Shown: positions 9,607 to 20,339, counted from the stretch's first letter. The stretch is DNA of 64,000 nt from Clostridia bacterium (GCA_028703495.1 JAQVMT010000003.1:108517-172516), one strand, 5' to 3'. Made by a program: numbers and translations. Notes: a model not told the origin generated them from the sequence alone.

Positions 9607-9820
9607 TAGAGTGGGTGGGTGTATCCATTTGAAATAAATTTTCACAGCTAGATTTCAAAAGAAGCGGTTGCGCGTGTTTGAGCAAGCTGCCGATTTGATG
9701 CCTTTGTCACGAAATTGTGATATAAACGGGGTTTTCGGCGGTTAGCGGGCAGCGATGGACGCTTCGGATAGATTCGGGTTAATACGCAATTGCCGCGCAT
9801 TATGCGCGGGGTTTTGTGTG
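9607..9820 (+). ncRNA. Candidate small RNA or attenuated leader upstream of rny
   Basis: This region lies between a good promoter (9572-9600) and a GC-rich hairpin at 9793-9809 (CCGCGCA/TGCGCGG, 3-base loop) followed by GGTTTTGTGTGTGTTT, which resembles a terminator. That would give a transcript of about 200 bases. Internal hairpins are visible, such as GCGGTTGC with GCAAGCTGC near 9665-9690 and TCAC with GTGA near 9707-9721. No ORF with a ribosome binding site is present. I do not recognise an RNA family. It may equally be a regulated 5' leader of rny. Confidence 0.35.
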
Positions 9821-9939
9821 TGTTTGCACACGGATTAATGTTCGGCGGTGAAGTATGTGCGTTGCATATTTTCACCTTTTTTCATTAGAGTTGCGACATA
9901 ACGCCTTGATTTGTTATGGGATTTACGAACGGAGGGTAT

Positions 9940-11535
9940 ATGTTTTGTGGTTTTTACGGTATTATGGCCGTAATGCCTCTTTGGTTGGGTATACTGCTTG
10001 CGGTTGTGGGTTTGGTTGTCGGAGGATTTGCGTGCTATCTTTTTGAGAAGTATGTCAATTCAAAGAAAATCAGTCATGCTAGAACGCAAGCCGTGGTAAT
10101 TGTTGAGGAAGCCAACCTCGAGGCAAAGACAATTAAGAAGGAAGCTATTTTAGAGGCGAAGGAAGAGATACTTAAGTTAAGGACGGACTTCGAGAAAGAA
10201 AGCAAGGAAAGACGAAGTGATTTGACAAGGCAGGAAACACGACTTTTGCAAAAAGAGGAGTCTATCGACAAGAAAGACAACAATTTAACCAAGAAGCAGG
10301 AGCAGTTAGAACAGCAGCAGAAGCAAATCCAGAATAAGGAAGACGAGTTAGGCAAGAGAATCGGTGATATAGACAAGCGCGAGGAGATGATTTCAAAGGA
10401 GCTCGAGCGTGTTGCGGGACTGACTGCAGAGCAGGCTAAGGAGCAGTTGGTGGAGACCATCGTTTCGGGAGCAAGGCGCGACGCCGCCAATATCGTAAAG
10501 GCGATTGAGACCGAGGCGAAGGAGAACGGCGACAAAAAGGCGCGTGAGATTATCAGTCAGGCAATCCAACGTTGTGCCGCCGATCAGGTGAGCGAGGCGA
10601 CGATCACTACGATTCCATTGCCCAGTGACGACATCAAGGGCAGACTTATCGGCAGAGAGGGTAGGAACATCAGGGCGTTGGAAAATGCGACAGGTGTCGA
10701 TCTGATTATCGATGACACGCCCGAGGTGGTTATTTTATCGGGCTTCGACCCCGTAAGAAGGCAAATTGCACGTATTACCGTGGAGAAGCTCATTGCCGAC
10801 GGCAGAATTCACCCCGCACGTATCGAGGAGATGGCGGAAAAGGTTAAGAAAGAGATGGACGTCACCATCAAGGAAGCAGGCGAAGCCGCAACCCTTGACG
10901 TGGGCGTGTTCGGGCTTCACCCCGAGATTGTGAAGCTGTTGGGAAGGCTGAAGTTCAGAACGAGCTATGGACAAAACGTGCTGAATCACTCCATTGAGGT
11001 GTCGTATATCGCGGGCGTGATGGCGACCGAGCTGGGTGTTGATGTTGCTCTTGCAAAGAGAGCGGGACTTCTGCACGACATAGGAAAGGCGATTGACTGC
11101 GAGGTCGAGGGAACGCACATTCAAATCGGCGCGGATATCGCAAAGAAATATCGTGAAAGCAAGGACGTTGTGAATGCGATTATGGCGCACCACGGCGATG
11201 TCGAGGCGCGTACGGTCGAAGCCGTATTGGTTGCCGCCGCCGACGCTGTTTCGGGTGCAAGGCCGGGAGCAAGGCGCGAAACGATCGAGAATTATGTGAA
11301 ACGTCTTGAGAAGCTTGAGGAGATTGCTAATTCCTTTGAGGGAATTCAAAAGACCTATGCACTTCAGGCGGGCAGGGAAATCCGAATCATGGTAAAGCCC
11401 GAGGTGGTCAACGATCCGAGTATGGTTGTGTTGGCAAAGGACATTGCAAAGCGAATCGAAACCGAGATGGAGTATCCCGGACAAATTAAGGTCAACGTTA
11501 TCCGCGAAACTCGCGCTTTTGAGTACGCGAAGTAG
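9940..11535 (+). CDS. rny: Ribonuclease Y
   Basis: Membrane-anchored endoribonuclease that initiates mRNA decay in Gram-positive bacteria. The start ATG 9940 was chosen for GGAGG 4 bases upstream; an in-frame ATG at 9916 lacks one. The 531-residue protein has a single N-terminal transmembrane segment, a long coiled coil rich in K, E and Q (about residues 45-190), a KH domain ([15 protein letters not shown] near residue 232) and an HD domain with the metal-binding LLHDIGKA motif near residue 384. In many clostridia rny follows recA directly; here a membrane protein gene and glyRS lie between them. Confidence 0.97.
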   Translation: MFCGFYGIMAVMPLWLGILLAVVGLVVGGFACYLFEKYVNSKKISHARTQAVVIVEEANLEAKTIKKEAILEAKEEILKLRTDFEKESKERRSDLTRQETRLLQKEESIDKKDNNLTKKQEQLEQQQKQIQNKEDELGKRIGDIDKREEMISKELERVAGLTAEQAKEQLVETIVSGARRDAANIVKAIETEAKENGDKKAREIISQAIQRCAADQVSEATITTIPLPSDDIKGRLIGREGRNIRALENATGVDLIIDDTPEVVILSGFDPVRRQIARITVEKLIADGRIHPARIEEMAEKVKKEMDVTIKEAGEAATLDVGVFGLHPEIVKLLGRLKFRTSYGQNVLNHSIEVSYIAGVMATELGVDVALAKRAGLLHDIGKAIDCEVEGTHIQIGADIAKKYRESKDVVNAIMAHHGDVEARTVEAVLVAAADAVSGARPGARRETIENYVKRLEKLEEIANSFEGIQKTYALQAGREIRIMVKPEVVNDPSMVVLAKDIAKRIETEMEYPGQIKVNVIRETRAFEYAK

Positions 11536-11746
11536 ATTTTGCATAAATCAAAGTGTTTGATAAGAATCGATAATCGAACGATTCAATCGAAACTAACTCC
11601 GTTTTCGTAATAATGCCAAGCGTTTTTGGATGCGAAATCTTGTCGTGTTCGTTTGTTACTATACAGAAATAAGGACGGTATAAAAGGCAAGCTATATACC
11701 AACAAACAATATTGTAATAAAAGACAAGCTTAAAACCAATAAACAA

Positions 11747-11777
11747 GGCTGTAACCGAGTGTTGCAGCCCTTTTTTT
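11747..11777 (+). terminator. Terminator downstream of rny
   Basis: GGCTGTAAC (11747-11755) pairs with GTTGCAGCC (11761-11769) with one mismatch, followed by seven or more T residues. It lies 210 bases after the rny stop. Confidence 0.75.
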
Positions 11778-11780
11778 GCG

Positions 11781-11816
11781 AAAAAATGCGGCTCGGATAA
11801 AGCATAACCGAGCCGC
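11781..11816 (-). terminator. Terminator for the leftward S41 peptidase genes
   Basis: A perfect 9-bp stem, GCGGCTCGG (11788-11796) with CCGAGCCGC (11808-11816). On the minus strand it is followed by ATTTTTT. Together with the preceding + strand terminator it closes both convergent transcription units. It lies about 360 bases beyond the peptidase stop codon. Confidence 0.8.
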
Positions 11817-11949
11817 GGAACAGTGCAAGCAGATGATCGCAGATAAGCAATGTGCAGGTATGCCTAGCTGAGAACTAAGGAGTGCTTGCCTAAACAAAAG
11901 AAGAACACAAAAGCAGAAAGGCACAATGCTGCTTTTTTATGGAATTTTG

Positions 11950-12115
11950 CATTTTTGATTTGCGTGCATCGTTTCGTTCGTATTACCGAGCTTTGCGCTG
12001 CATCGTATCGCACGTTTTACAGAGCATAGTACGATAATCGCTTCGTTCGTATTGCCGAGCTTTGCACGATTTCGTTTCGCTCGTATTGCATAGCTTTGCA
12101 CGACATCGGAGTATT
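11950..12115. repeat. Degenerate ~36-bp tandem repeats
   Basis: Four imperfect copies of a segment like TTCGTTCGTATTGCCGAGC followed by TTTGCRC and a TCG-rich stretch, starting near 11968, 12003, 12043 and 12077. They sit between the peptidase stop and the convergent terminators and have no supported gene. Confidence 0.7.
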
Positions 12116-12173
12116 TGCATATGCCGACTTTCGCGTGGGGCACAATGTGGCGCAAAATGTCGTGACGTGTCGG

Positions 12174-13580
12174 CTACCCGAAAATATGAGAAACGCGAAT
12201 CATTTGTTGTTGCATGGTTTCGCAGATGTTGTCGTCCAATGGTATATATCCGCGAAGTGTTTCGTTTTTGTCCAAATAGCCGTTGCCGTTCATATCGGTT
12301 TGGTTGCAGTAATTGGAGTAAACCGCGTTCTTATACGCAGGCGAATAGAAGTATGCGAAGGTGAAGTAGAGCGCGGAATAACTCGGTTCAATTTTGCCGT
12401 CCACAATGATATTATAAGCCTTGAGCGGTAAAACGGTTTGAGAAATGCCCTTGCCGTAGGTTTGTGTGCCGACCTGAATTGCCGTGCCATACACCCAAAG
12501 GCAACCTGTGAGCATTTCGCTCGCGCTCGCGCTACCCTCGTTGGTAAGGACAACAATTTGCTGTTCCTCGGCGGTTTCGTCGAAGTAGTCGTCATATACC
12601 GAAACGACCTTGTTTTCGTCGTCCTCGACAAGGCTCTCGCCGTACTTATTACGCATTTCATAAACGCTAAGCAGCTCGCCCTGCTCGTCGCCGCGAATGA
12701 AAAACTTGCTAACCTGTGTGCAATAGTCAACGCTTCCGCCCGGGTTATAATTTAGATCCAAAACCAATTTGCCCGTGCCGTTATATGCAGCTTTAAACAG
12801 CTCCATCGCGGCATTAAACTCATGCGTGATGCGAGTTTCGGCTTCTGCTTCGGTGAAGGTGAATTGATGCAGCTTTATGTAGCCCACAGCGCCGTTGTCA
12901 ATCAAACCCAACGAATACGCGGCATAGTGCGGATAGTATGCGGCGAGATCGGATTCCGAGGCGGTTTCGTCGATATCGAAGTTTGTGACAACCTTTCCGT
13001 CGCCGTCAATAAAGAAATACTCGACGTAATGCGCGATAATTTGCTCCTTCTCGAACACGGGGAAGTTTATCTTAACGCCGTTTCGCACCACGGAGAGGCT
13101 TAGAGTATCGCTGTTATAAAGCAAATTGTACAACCTTTCATATGGTGTCGTGAGATAGATCGATTCGTAATTCATTATGCGAATAATGTCGCCCGCCAAA
13201 ACGCCTGCTTTGTCCGCAGGACTTCCCAATGCAACATTTGCGACGTACCAGCCGTCATATGAAAGCCCCAAGCCGATACCATAGGCAGGTTCCTCCGAAT
13301 CGGTGGAGTACATCAAAGAGTAATAAGCACCGGGAGACAAATAGAAGGTGTAGTTATCCAGTCCGCTCAATTCACCCGTTGTGAGGTCAAACTTAACCTC
13401 ATCGGGATCGTAATCGAATAGGTAATAGTAAGAAAGATATTGTTTTATTAGAGCTTCGATTTCGGCGGACTCATCGGTGCCTTCGCTCGGGACAAATGGA
13501 ACGAAACAGCCTGCCAAAACGCAGGTTGCAAGTATAAGTGTCAATATGAATGCGACTTTCGTCCAAAATCTGTTTTTCAT
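12174..13580 (-). CDS. S41 family C-terminal processing peptidase, lipoprotein (copy 1)
   Basis: Predicted extracytoplasmic serine protease of the CtpA/Tsp family, which trims or degrades exported proteins. The start ATG 13580 has GGAGGAG 3 bases upstream; an ATG five codons earlier would overlap that site. The 468-residue protein has a lipoprotein signal (hydrophobic stretch then VLAGC near residue 23), a PDZ domain (about residues 95-170, with GSPADKAGVLAGD), and the S41 core with catalytic Ser in GSASASEML and the general-base Lys in QTYGKG. The C-terminus holds a single EF-hand-like loop, TDMNGNGYLDKNE, which is unusual for CtpA. A paralogue lies immediately upstream at 13967-15388. Confidence 0.88.
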   Translation of the reverse strand: MKNRFWTKVAFILTLILATCVLAGCFVPFVPSEGTDESAEIEALIKQYLSYYYLFDYDPDEVKFDLTTGELSGLDNYTFYLSPGAYYSLMYSTDSEEPAYGIGLGLSYDGWYVANVALGSPADKAGVLAGDIIRIMNYESIYLTTPYERLYNLLYNSDTLSLSVVRNGVKINFPVFEKEQIIAHYVEYFFIDGDGKVVTNFDIDETASESDLAAYYPHYAAYSLGLIDNGAVGYIKLHQFTFTEAEAETRITHEFNAAMELFKAAYNGTGKLVLDLNYNPGGSVDYCTQVSKFFIRGDEQGELLSVYEMRNKYGESLVEDDENKVVSVYDDYFDETAEEQQIVVLTNEGSASASEMLTGCLWVYGTAIQVGTQTYGKGISQTVLPLKAYNIIVDGKIEPSYSALYFTFAYFYSPAYKNAVYSNYCNQTDMNGNGYLDKNETLRGYIPLDDNICETMQQQMIRVSHIFG

Positions 13581-13587
13581 TTGCTCC

Positions 13588-13765
13588 TCCGTCAAGCATC
13601 ACTGCTTTTATGCAGAAGCTTCGGATTATGTGATAGCTTTATAACCGAGCGGAAGGTCCTCTCTTTGGTTCCGAATTCCCTCCGTCAAGCATCACTGCTT
13701 TTATGCAGAAGCTTCGGATTATGTGATAGCTTTATAGCCGAGCGGCAAGGGTCTCTCTTTGGCTC
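13588..13765. repeat. 93-bp tandem duplication between the two S41 genes
   Basis: Two near-identical copies start at 13588 and 13681 (period 93). Each contains GTCAAGCATCACTGCTTTTA and TTCGGATTATGTGATAGC. The first copy abuts the ribosome binding site of the downstream peptidase gene, so the duplication lengthens its 5' leader. Confidence 0.9.
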
Positions 13766-13924
13766 CGATTCTTGCACAATGAAATTATTTAGTGGCATAT
13801 ACGCCATTGCGGTTGCGCTTCTACGCGCGACAAAGCAATGACCTAGATAAATTGTCCAATGTGAAATGCGCAACAAAGCAATGACCAATTTTATTTGCCT
13901 AATGTCACACGATTACTTGATAAC

Positions 13925-13953
13925 ACTTTACCACATTTTATTACAAAAATCAA
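13925..13953 (-). promoter_or_regulatory. Promoter of S41 peptidase copy 1
   Basis: On the minus strand: TTGATT (complement of 13948-13953), 17 bases, TAAAGT (complement of 13925-13930). It lies in the spacer between the two peptidase genes, suggesting that copy 1 can be transcribed separately from copy 2. Confidence 0.65.
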
Positions 13954-13966
13954 GCGTTTTCAACAT

Positions 13967-15388
13967 TTAATTTTCGGAATTATTGCCTAATATTTCTTGC
14001 GCGCGTTTTATTTGTTCGAAAATGGATGTGCAGGTATTCTCAACTTCGGGAAGGAAGCCACATTCGACCTCGTTTTCGTCCAAAACTCCGTTGCCGTTTT
14101 TGTCGGTTTGGTTGCAATAGTTGTAATACTTATACTCTATATCTCCGTACGCGGGCGAATAGAAGTACGCGATGGAGAAGTAGAGTGCCGAACAGCTCAA
14201 CACCTCCTCGCCGCCGATATCGATATAGCTGAATTTGAGGGGCATGACGGTTTGGGCGATTCCCTTGCCGTAGGTTTGCGTTCCCACCTGCACGGCAGTT
14301 CCGTAAACCAACAAACACCCCGTAAGCATTTCGCTTGCGCTTGCGCTTCCGCCGTTAGTCAAAACCACGATTTGCGGCTCGAGTGCGTCCTCGTCGAAAT
14401 AGTCGGCGTATACCGAGGTCACCATATTTTCGTTGTCGGTAATCATGCTAGCGCCGTTTTTATCCCTTAAATCATAGGTTTGAAACGAGGTTCCCTCGGG
14501 CGATTCGCCCTTGATGAGGTAGGAGCAAATCTGTGTGCAGTAATCCAAATAACCGCCCGGGTTGTTGTTTAAGTCGAGTACGAGCTTGCCGCTTCCGCCG
14601 TAAGCCTCCTTAAAAAGGTTCATAGCGTAGTCGAATTCCTGCGTAATCCGCTGTTGAGCCTCGCTTGACGTGTAGGTAAACTGGTGCAGCTTGATGTAAC
14701 CCGTTGTTTTAAGGTCAAGCTCGTTCAGGCAATATTTCTTATAATGCGGATATTTATCCACGCGAGCAGAGCTTGTCACCGAGTAGTCGATGTCAAAGTT
14801 TGTTAAAATGCTGTCCTCCTCGTCGATAAAGAAAAATTCGAGGTAGCGCATAGTCAAATACGCTTTGGTTATAGGGCGCGTTCTTACCTCCACACCGTCG
14901 CGCAAAAGCAATAAGCTTATGGTGTCATTGTAGAGTAACCGCTTTAATCTTTCATACGGAGTGGTCGCGTATATGATATTGCCGTTGATATAAGAAATAA
15001 TGTCGTTTTCGCAAACGCCCGCAAGGTCGGCGGGACTTCCCAAAACGACGTTTGCCACGTACCACCCCTCATCGCCAAGTGCAAAGGAGATGCCGAACAT
15101 CTTCTCTTCCGAATCGGTGGGGTACATCAAGGCATAGTATTCCTCGGGAGTAAGATAAAAGGAATACCTATCCAAACCGGTAAGTGTACCGTTTTCGGCA
15201 TCGAACACTACCTCATCGGGATTGTAATCGAAAAGGTAGTAGTCGGCAAGATATTCATCGATTAGTGCTTCCTCCTCGGCGGTCAAACGGTTGTAAATGT
15301 CGGCAAAGTCCAAACAGCCTGTCAACATCAACGCGGACAATACAATTACCGCAATAAAAGTTAGCTTAAGCCAAAGCTTTTTATTCAT
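13967..15388 (-). CDS. S41 family C-terminal processing peptidase, lipoprotein (copy 2)
   Basis: Paralogue of the gene at 12174-13580 with the same order of parts. It has an N-terminal lipoprotein signal ending LTGC near residue 25, a PDZ domain with GSPADLAGVCEND, the S41 catalytic Ser in GSASASEMLTG, the Lys in QTYGKG, and an EF-hand-like loop TDKNGNGVLDENE near the C-terminus. GGAGG lies 5 bases before the ATG at 15388. The two proteins align along their whole length, so they arose by gene duplication. Conserved DYDPDEV/DYNPDEV and PTDSEE segments suggest a shared substrate-recognition region before the PDZ domain. Substrate unknown. Confidence 0.88.
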   Translation of the reverse strand: MNKKLWLKLTFIAVIVLSALMLTGCLDFADIYNRLTAEEEALIDEYLADYYLFDYNPDEVVFDAENGTLTGLDRYSFYLTPEEYYALMYPTDSEEKMFGISFALGDEGWYVANVVLGSPADLAGVCENDIISYINGNIIYATTPYERLKRLLYNDTISLLLLRDGVEVRTRPITKAYLTMRYLEFFFIDEEDSILTNFDIDYSVTSSARVDKYPHYKKYCLNELDLKTTGYIKLHQFTYTSSEAQQRITQEFDYAMNLFKEAYGGSGKLVLDLNNNPGGYLDYCTQICSYLIKGESPEGTSFQTYDLRDKNGASMITDNENMVTSVYADYFDEDALEPQIVVLTNGGSASASEMLTGCLLVYGTAVQVGTQTYGKGIAQTVMPLKFSYIDIGGEEVLSCSALYFSIAYFYSPAYGDIEYKYYNYCNQTDKNGNGVLDENEVECGFLPEVENTCTSIFEQIKRAQEILGNNSEN

Positions 15389-15434
15389 AATTGCCTCCTA
15401 AAAGTATGCAAAATTCGGCAAGACGCGTGTTTCG

Positions 15435-15615
15435 GTTTTGCCGTGGAGAATTGTTGTATTATATATGCAGATATACAAGCGACCGTTGTCGTTAGGTTTT
15501 GCCGAGAAATTACGGTATTAAGCTATGCAAATATACAGGCGAATGTTGTCGTCAGGTTTGCCGTGGATAAATGCTGTATTATATATGCAGATATACAAGC
15601 GACCGTTGTCGTTTT
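15435..15615. repeat. ~60-bp tandem repeat, three copies
   Basis: Copies start at 15435, 15496 and 15556 (periods 61 and 60). Each runs from GTTTTGCCG to a GTTGTCGT end, with the core TATGCAGATATACA. On the minus strand copies 1 and 3 contain TATAAT-like boxes, but I could not fit a consensus -35 element. They lie between atpD and the peptidase gene, in a spacer of 318 bases with no other feature. Confidence 0.88.
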
Positions 15616-15706
15616 GTGTTGTGTCGAACTATTTATGAGAAATTATGCCGAATATCGTGTCAAACAGCCGATAAAGACAACGGCTAAACACCAACGCAAG
15701 CAAAAA

Positions 15707-16333
15707 TCAGTGTGCGATAATGTCCTTGACCTTCATAAGGCGCACAAGCGAGGCTCTTTCGTTTTCATCGAGTTTCATCGTAATGTATTTAATGGTTTCT
15801 TCCATTTGCGGAATCATTATATTTTCCAAGGCGTTGACGCGTCGTTTATTCTTTTCGATTTCGTCTGCCAAAAGGTTACAGCTCTTTTCGACCTCGGCAA
15901 GCTCGATAAGCTTTGCCAAAAGCAGATTAAGCGTCTTTACCGAGTTGTCCAATTCGTCGGTGACCGTCAAAAAGCTGTACGGATAAAGCTCTGAGTTGTT
16001 GTCATCGCCAAGGCTTATATCGGGGACGGCAACGCCCATCACGGTTTTTTTGCCACATTCGAGAGAAATTTTGCGTGACGGCATCATAACTGCCTCATCG
16101 ATTATTTGCGGAGCGGTCATAGCCCTTGCGCGCATAAAATTTTCCAATGCACCGCCCAACTCCTTCTCGATTTCGCGGCGCAGTCGTTTATTTTCTCTTG
16201 CAATAACGATAAACCGCCGAATCATTTCGTCGGTCTTGTCCTTTAATAGCTTATGTCCTCTTTGAGCTGTTTTAAGACGGTTTTTTAACCGCTTTAATTC
16301 CATTCTCGTAGGATTGACATTTAAAACCGCCAT
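15707..16333 (-). CDS. atpD: V-type ATP synthase subunit D
   Basis: Central rotor stalk subunit of the V1 sector, coupling ATP turnover to rotation of the membrane ring. The start ATG 16333 gives MAVLNVNPTRMELKRLKNRL, the usual family opening, and has GGAG motifs just upstream. The 208-residue length matches the family. Long heptad-like N- and C-terminal helices fit the antiparallel coiled coil of subunit D. It is the last gene of the V-ATPase operon. Confidence 0.95.
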   Translation of the reverse strand: MAVLNVNPTRMELKRLKNRLKTAQRGHKLLKDKTDEMIRRFIVIARENKRLRREIEKELGGALENFMRARAMTAPQIIDEAVMMPSRKISLECGKKTVMGVAVPDISLGDDNNSELYPYSFLTVTDELDNSVKTLNLLLAKLIELAEVEKSCNLLADEIEKNKRRVNALENIMIPQMEETIKYITMKLDENERASLVRLMKVKDIIAH

Positions 16334-16546
16334 TGTTTCTCCTTTTCTCCGTAAATTCGGATTCGATTTTGCGCCAAAAGCACGCGCGATTATGGTTGTG
16401 TTTCGGATGTCGAAACAAATATACACGCTTTTGGCAGTAGCCCCGAAACGCGTCCGAGTCTGCTTGCAGGAGCTTTGCTTAAATACGCAATTTACGATTA
16501 TATTGCTTCGTAGCCGGCTTACGGAATTAGATGTAAGCTCGAACAA

Positions 16547-17926
16547 CTAAAACTCCCTTTGCTTGTAGTACTTATCCAACAGCTTATCGGAGATACGCTT
16601 AAGCTCGCTTCTCGGGAGGATTCCCAACAAATTCCACCCCAAATCCAGTGTTTCGTAGATGGTGCGATTTGTGGTATAGCCTTGGGAGATATAGTATTTT
16701 TCAAACTCATACGCGAACTTTGCATAAAGCTTGTCAATATCGGTCAATGCGTTTTCGCCCAAAATGGAGGCAAGCTCCTTGGCATCCTTTCCTCTTGCAT
16801 AGCAGGCGAAAAGCTGATTCATCGTGTTCGCGTGGTCCTCACGCGTTTTGCCCTCGCCGATACCCTTGTCCTTAAGACGGGAAAGGCTGGGAAGCACGTC
16901 GATCGGAGGATTATAGCCCTTTTTGTACAAATCGCGCGACAAAATGATTTGTCCCTCTGTGATGTAGCCCGTAAGGTCGGGAATCGGGTGCGTTTTGTCG
17001 TCCTCGGGCATAGTCAGTATCGGAATCTGCGTAATACTACCGTTTTTGCCTTTGATTCTTCCCGCACGTTCGTAAAGCGATGCAAGGTCTGTATACAAAT
17101 ATCCCGGGTAGCCGCGCCTTCCAGGCACTTCCTTTCGCGCAGCGCTGGACTCTCTCAAAGCCTCGGCGTAGTTGGTAATGTCGGTCATTATGACAAGCAC
17201 CTGCATATCCTTTTCGTATGCAAGATACTCCGCAGCGGTCAACGCCATTCTCGGCGTGCTGATTCTTTCGATAGCGGGATCGTTTGCCAAATTCATAAAC
17301 AAAACGGCTCTCTCGATAGCACCCGTCCGCTTAAAGTCGCTGATAAAGTAGTCGGCTTCCTCATAGGTGATTCCGATTGCGGCAAACACTACGGCGAAGG
17401 CAGTATCGTTTTTAAGCACTCTCGCATGGCGGGCGATTTGCGCGGCAAGCTGTGCGTGCGGAAGTCCGCTAGCCGAAAACACGGGCAATTTCTGTCCTCT
17501 TACTAGCGTGTTAAGCCCGTCGATAGCCGAAACACCGGTTTGAATAAACTCATTAGGGTAGTCCCTCGCGTAAGGATTGATAGGTTGACCGTTGATGTCC
17601 ATACGCATTTCGGGAATGATCGGTGCGCCCCCGTCGATAGGACGTCCCATTCCGTCGAAAACCCTGCCCAGCATATCATAACCCACGCCCAGCTCGATTC
17701 CCTTGCCCAAAAAACGCGCCTTGGAGGTGCTGATTTTAAGTCCCTGACTGCCCTCGAAAAGCTGCACGAGAGCCTTGTCGTAATTGACCTCCAACACCTT
17801 GCCGCTTCTGACTTGTCCGTTTTCCTGTCGTATTTCCACCAACTCGTTGTAGGCAACGCCGCTTACATTTTCGACCAACATCAAAGGTCCCACAACTTCC
17901 TTAATCGTTTTGTATTCCTTAAGCAT
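16547..17926 (-). CDS. atpB: V-type ATP synthase subunit B
   Basis: Non-catalytic nucleotide-binding subunit of the V1 hexamer. The start ATG 17926 gives [15 protein letters not shown] and has GGAGTG 6 bases upstream; the frame stays open further upstream through repeat DNA. The 459-residue protein shows the B-subunit hallmarks [20 protein letters not shown] in place of a Walker [17 protein letters not shown] and [20 protein letters not shown]. It follows atpA, but across a 402-base spacer that contains a 188-bp duplication. Confidence 0.96.
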   Translation of the reverse strand: MLKEYKTIKEVVGPLMLVENVSGVAYNELVEIRQENGQVRSGKVLEVNYDKALVQLFEGSQGLKISTSKARFLGKGIELGVGYDMLGRVFDGMGRPIDGGAPIIPEMRMDINGQPINPYARDYPNEFIQTGVSAIDGLNTLVRGQKLPVFSASGLPHAQLAAQIARHARVLKNDTAFAVVFAAIGITYEEADYFISDFKRTGAIERAVLFMNLANDPAIERISTPRMALTAAEYLAYEKDMQVLVIMTDITNYAEALRESSAARKEVPGRRGYPGYLYTDLASLYERAGRIKGKNGSITQIPILTMPEDDKTHPIPDLTGYITEGQIILSRDLYKKGYNPPIDVLPSLSRLKDKGIGEGKTREDHANTMNQLFACYARGKDAKELASILGENALTDIDKLYAKFAYEFEKYYISQGYTTNRTIYETLDLGWNLLGILPRSELKRISDKLLDKYYKQREF

Positions 17927-17989
17927 AATAATCACTCCATAGTTTCTATAACGAACGCAATAATCTTCTATTCGTAGGCAACCCATGTG

Positions 17990-18317
17990 TTCTTCCGTTG
18001 TATAAAATATCCGTAGGCACAAACCTTGTGTTCGCCCGTTGTATAAAATATTCGTAGGCACAAACCCATGTGTTCGCCCGTCGTATAGGCAAGCGCAAAG
18101 TCACTTTTGTGCGCAGACCTTATTTTACGGATTACCGCTCACCGCGAATTTTTCTTCCGTAGGGGCGAACTCGTGTGTTCTTCCGTTGTATAAAATATTC
18201 GTAGGCACAAACCTTGTGTTAGCCCGTTGTATAAAATATCCGTAGGGGCGAACCCATGTGTTCGCCCGTCGTATAGGCAAGCGCAAAGTCACTTTTGTGC
18301 GCAGACCTTATTTTACG
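17990..18317. repeat. 188-bp-period duplication in the atpA-atpB spacer, with REP-like elements
   Basis: A block of about 140 bases at 17990-18129 is repeated almost exactly at 18178-18317 (period 188). Inside each block are copies of a smaller element: TTGTATAAAATATTCGTAGG followed by a GGGCGAAC/GTTCGCCC-type palindrome. That palindrome also occurs at 40516-40544 and 61034-61061. No gene is supported in this spacer. Confidence 0.92.
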
Positions 18318-18328
18318 CGGTTGTTGCC

Positions 18329-20101
18329 TTAATTGCCGTTTAAATCGGACATTTCCCGTTTAAGCTCGACCGAGATTTCGTCCAACTTTGCGATATCCTT
18401 TTCCTCGATGTACTTTGCTCTGCCGATTTGCTCTCTTACGGGAATAGACAAAATGCTGTCGATTTCGACCTCGCCGTTGAGGGCTTCGATTCCCAAGTGA
18501 TAGCAGTCGATGATGAGCTTTAGCATTTTGTGTTGCTTAGTCATCGACGTAAAGGTATCGACCTCGTGGAAGGCGTTTTGGTGCAGATAGTCCTCTCTTA
18601 TGGACTTTGCCGCTTCCATTGTCAATCTGTCCTTGGGCGAAAGGGCGTCCATACCTACGAGGCGGACGATCTCGTCCAGCTCGGATTCCTCCTGCAAGAT
18701 ACCCATAGCCTCGACGGTCAAGGCGGTGAAGTCCGCGCTGACGTTCTCGTTAAACCAGCTGTCCAGCTTGTCGGAGTAGAGAGAGTAGCTCTGGAGCCAG
18801 TCGATCGCAGGGAAGTGGCGTTTGTAAGCCAGACTTGCCGAAAGTCCCCAAAAGACCTTGACGATACGAAGGGTTGCTTGACTGACAGGCTCGGAGAGGT
18901 CACCTCCGGGAGGGGATACCGCGCCGATTGCAGAAATAGCTCCTATTTTGTCCTCCTTTCCCAAGACCTTGACGACGCCGGCTCTTTCATAAAACTCGGC
19001 GATTCTGCCCGAAAGGTATGCGGGATAGCCTTCTTCGCCGGGCATTTCCTCCAAACGGCCGCTCATTTCGCGGAGCGATTCCGCCCAACGCGAGGTGCTA
19101 TCCGCCATTATTGCAACGGTGTAGCCCATATCGCGGTAGTACTCGGCGATTGTGATGCCCGTGTAGATAGAGGCTTCACGCGCGGCGACGGGCATATCCG
19201 AGGTGTTCGCGATAAGGACCGTACGCTTCATCAGAGGATAACCTGTTTTGGGGTCGGTAAGCTCGGGAAACTCATTCAAAACGTCGGTCATTTCGTTTCC
19301 GCGTTCGCCGCAACCGACGTAGACGATAATTTCGGCATCCGCCCACTTGGCAAGCTGGTGCTGGACGACGGTTTTACCGCTTCCGAAGGGCCCGGGAACG
19401 GCAGCAACGCCGCCCTTTGCGATAGGGAAGAAGGTGTCGATAACGCGTTGTCCGGTGATCATCGGCATATTTGGAGGCATCTTTTCCTTATAGGGACGTC
19501 CGCGCCTTACGGGCCACTTTTGCAGCATAGATACCTTAATAACGCCCTTTGCGTTCTCAATGCTTGCGATTGTGTGTTCGATGTTAAAATCGCCCTCTTT
19601 TACGATAGAAACGATTTCACCCTCGACATCGGGCGGCACCATAACGCTGTGAAGGACAACGGGAGATTCCTGAACGGTTCCAAGTACGTCGCCGCAGGAA
19701 ACAATGTCGCCGACCTTGGCTTTGGGAACAAAGTGCCAAGGCTTCGTGTGATCGAGGCTGTTGACCTCGATACCTCTGTGTATTCTGTCGCCGGCAACCT
19801 TGCGAATAGCATCCAACGGGCGTTGAATTCCGTCGAAAATGCTCTCGATAAGTCCGGGAGCAAGCTCCACCGACAGAGGTGCGCCGGTGCTGAACACCTC
19901 ATCGCCAACCTTAAGTCCGCCGGTTTCCTCGTAGACCTGAATGGAGGCGAGATCTCCCCTAAGCTCGATAACCTCGCCGATGAGCTTAAGCTCACCCACT
20001 CGAATAACGTCGTACATTTTGACGTCCGCCATACCCTCGGCGACAATCAAAGGTCCGGAAACCTTAACAATTCTTCCCTTTTGCAAATTACTTTCGTTCA
20101 T
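18329..20101 (-). CDS. atpA: V-type ATP synthase subunit A (catalytic)
   Basis: Catalytic ATPase subunit of V1. The 590-residue protein includes Walker [10 protein letters not shown] near residue 234, the long non-homologous region typical of A subunits (about residues 110-210), [29 protein letters not shown] (split motif, about 325-352) and the [16 protein letters not shown] motif [14 protein letters not shown] near residue 400. GAGGAT lies 5 bases before the ATG. It sits between atpF and atpB in transcribed order. Confidence 0.97.
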   Translation of the reverse strand: MNESNLQKGRIVKVSGPLIVAEGMADVKMYDVIRVGELKLIGEVIELRGDLASIQVYEETGGLKVGDEVFSTGAPLSVELAPGLIESIFDGIQRPLDAIRKVAGDRIHRGIEVNSLDHTKPWHFVPKAKVGDIVSCGDVLGTVQESPVVLHSVMVPPDVEGEIVSIVKEGDFNIEHTIASIENAKGVIKVSMLQKWPVRRGRPYKEKMPPNMPMITGQRVIDTFFPIAKGGVAAVPGPFGSGKTVVQHQLAKWADAEIIVYVGCGERGNEMTDVLNEFPELTDPKTGYPLMKRTVLIANTSDMPVAAREASIYTGITIAEYYRDMGYTVAIMADSTSRWAESLREMSGRLEEMPGEEGYPAYLSGRIAEFYERAGVVKVLGKEDKIGAISAIGAVSPPGGDLSEPVSQATLRIVKVFWGLSASLAYKRHFPAIDWLQSYSLYSDKLDSWFNENVSADFTALTVEAMGILQEESELDEIVRLVGMDALSPKDRLTMEAAKSIREDYLHQNAFHEVDTFTSMTKQHKMLKLIIDCYHLGIEALNGEVEIDSILSIPVREQIGRAKYIEEKDIAKLDEISVELKREMSDLNGN

Positions 20102-20130
20102 TATAAATCCTCAAAATCGGTTTATTACCT

Positions 20131-20300
20131 AGTGCAAAGCACGTTTAATTCAAAGCCAAATTTTTACGCACGTGCAAATTTCCCAATGCAAAGTTTATAC
20201 TCAAATGCGCAAGCGTAAAGCACCTTTTGTGCAAAGTTCATACTTATGCGCGAGTGCAAAGCACGTTTAATTTAAAGCCAAATATATAAGCACGTGCAAG
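20131..20300. repeat. 122-bp-period duplication in the atpF-atpA spacer
   Basis: AGTGCAAAGCACGTTTAATT and the next 27 bases occur at 20131 and again at 20253, with shorter related pieces (TTTTGTGCAAAGTTCATAC) between. The spacer is 238 bases in an operon that is normally tightly packed. Confidence 0.85.
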
Positions 20301-20339
20301 CTTATGGATTCAAAGCCGCTGTTATACAGGCGTTGAAGC

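Noticed and set aside
18530..20218. Long + strand open frame opposite atpA
   Set aside because: Antisense shadow of a strongly conserved gene with no start signal.
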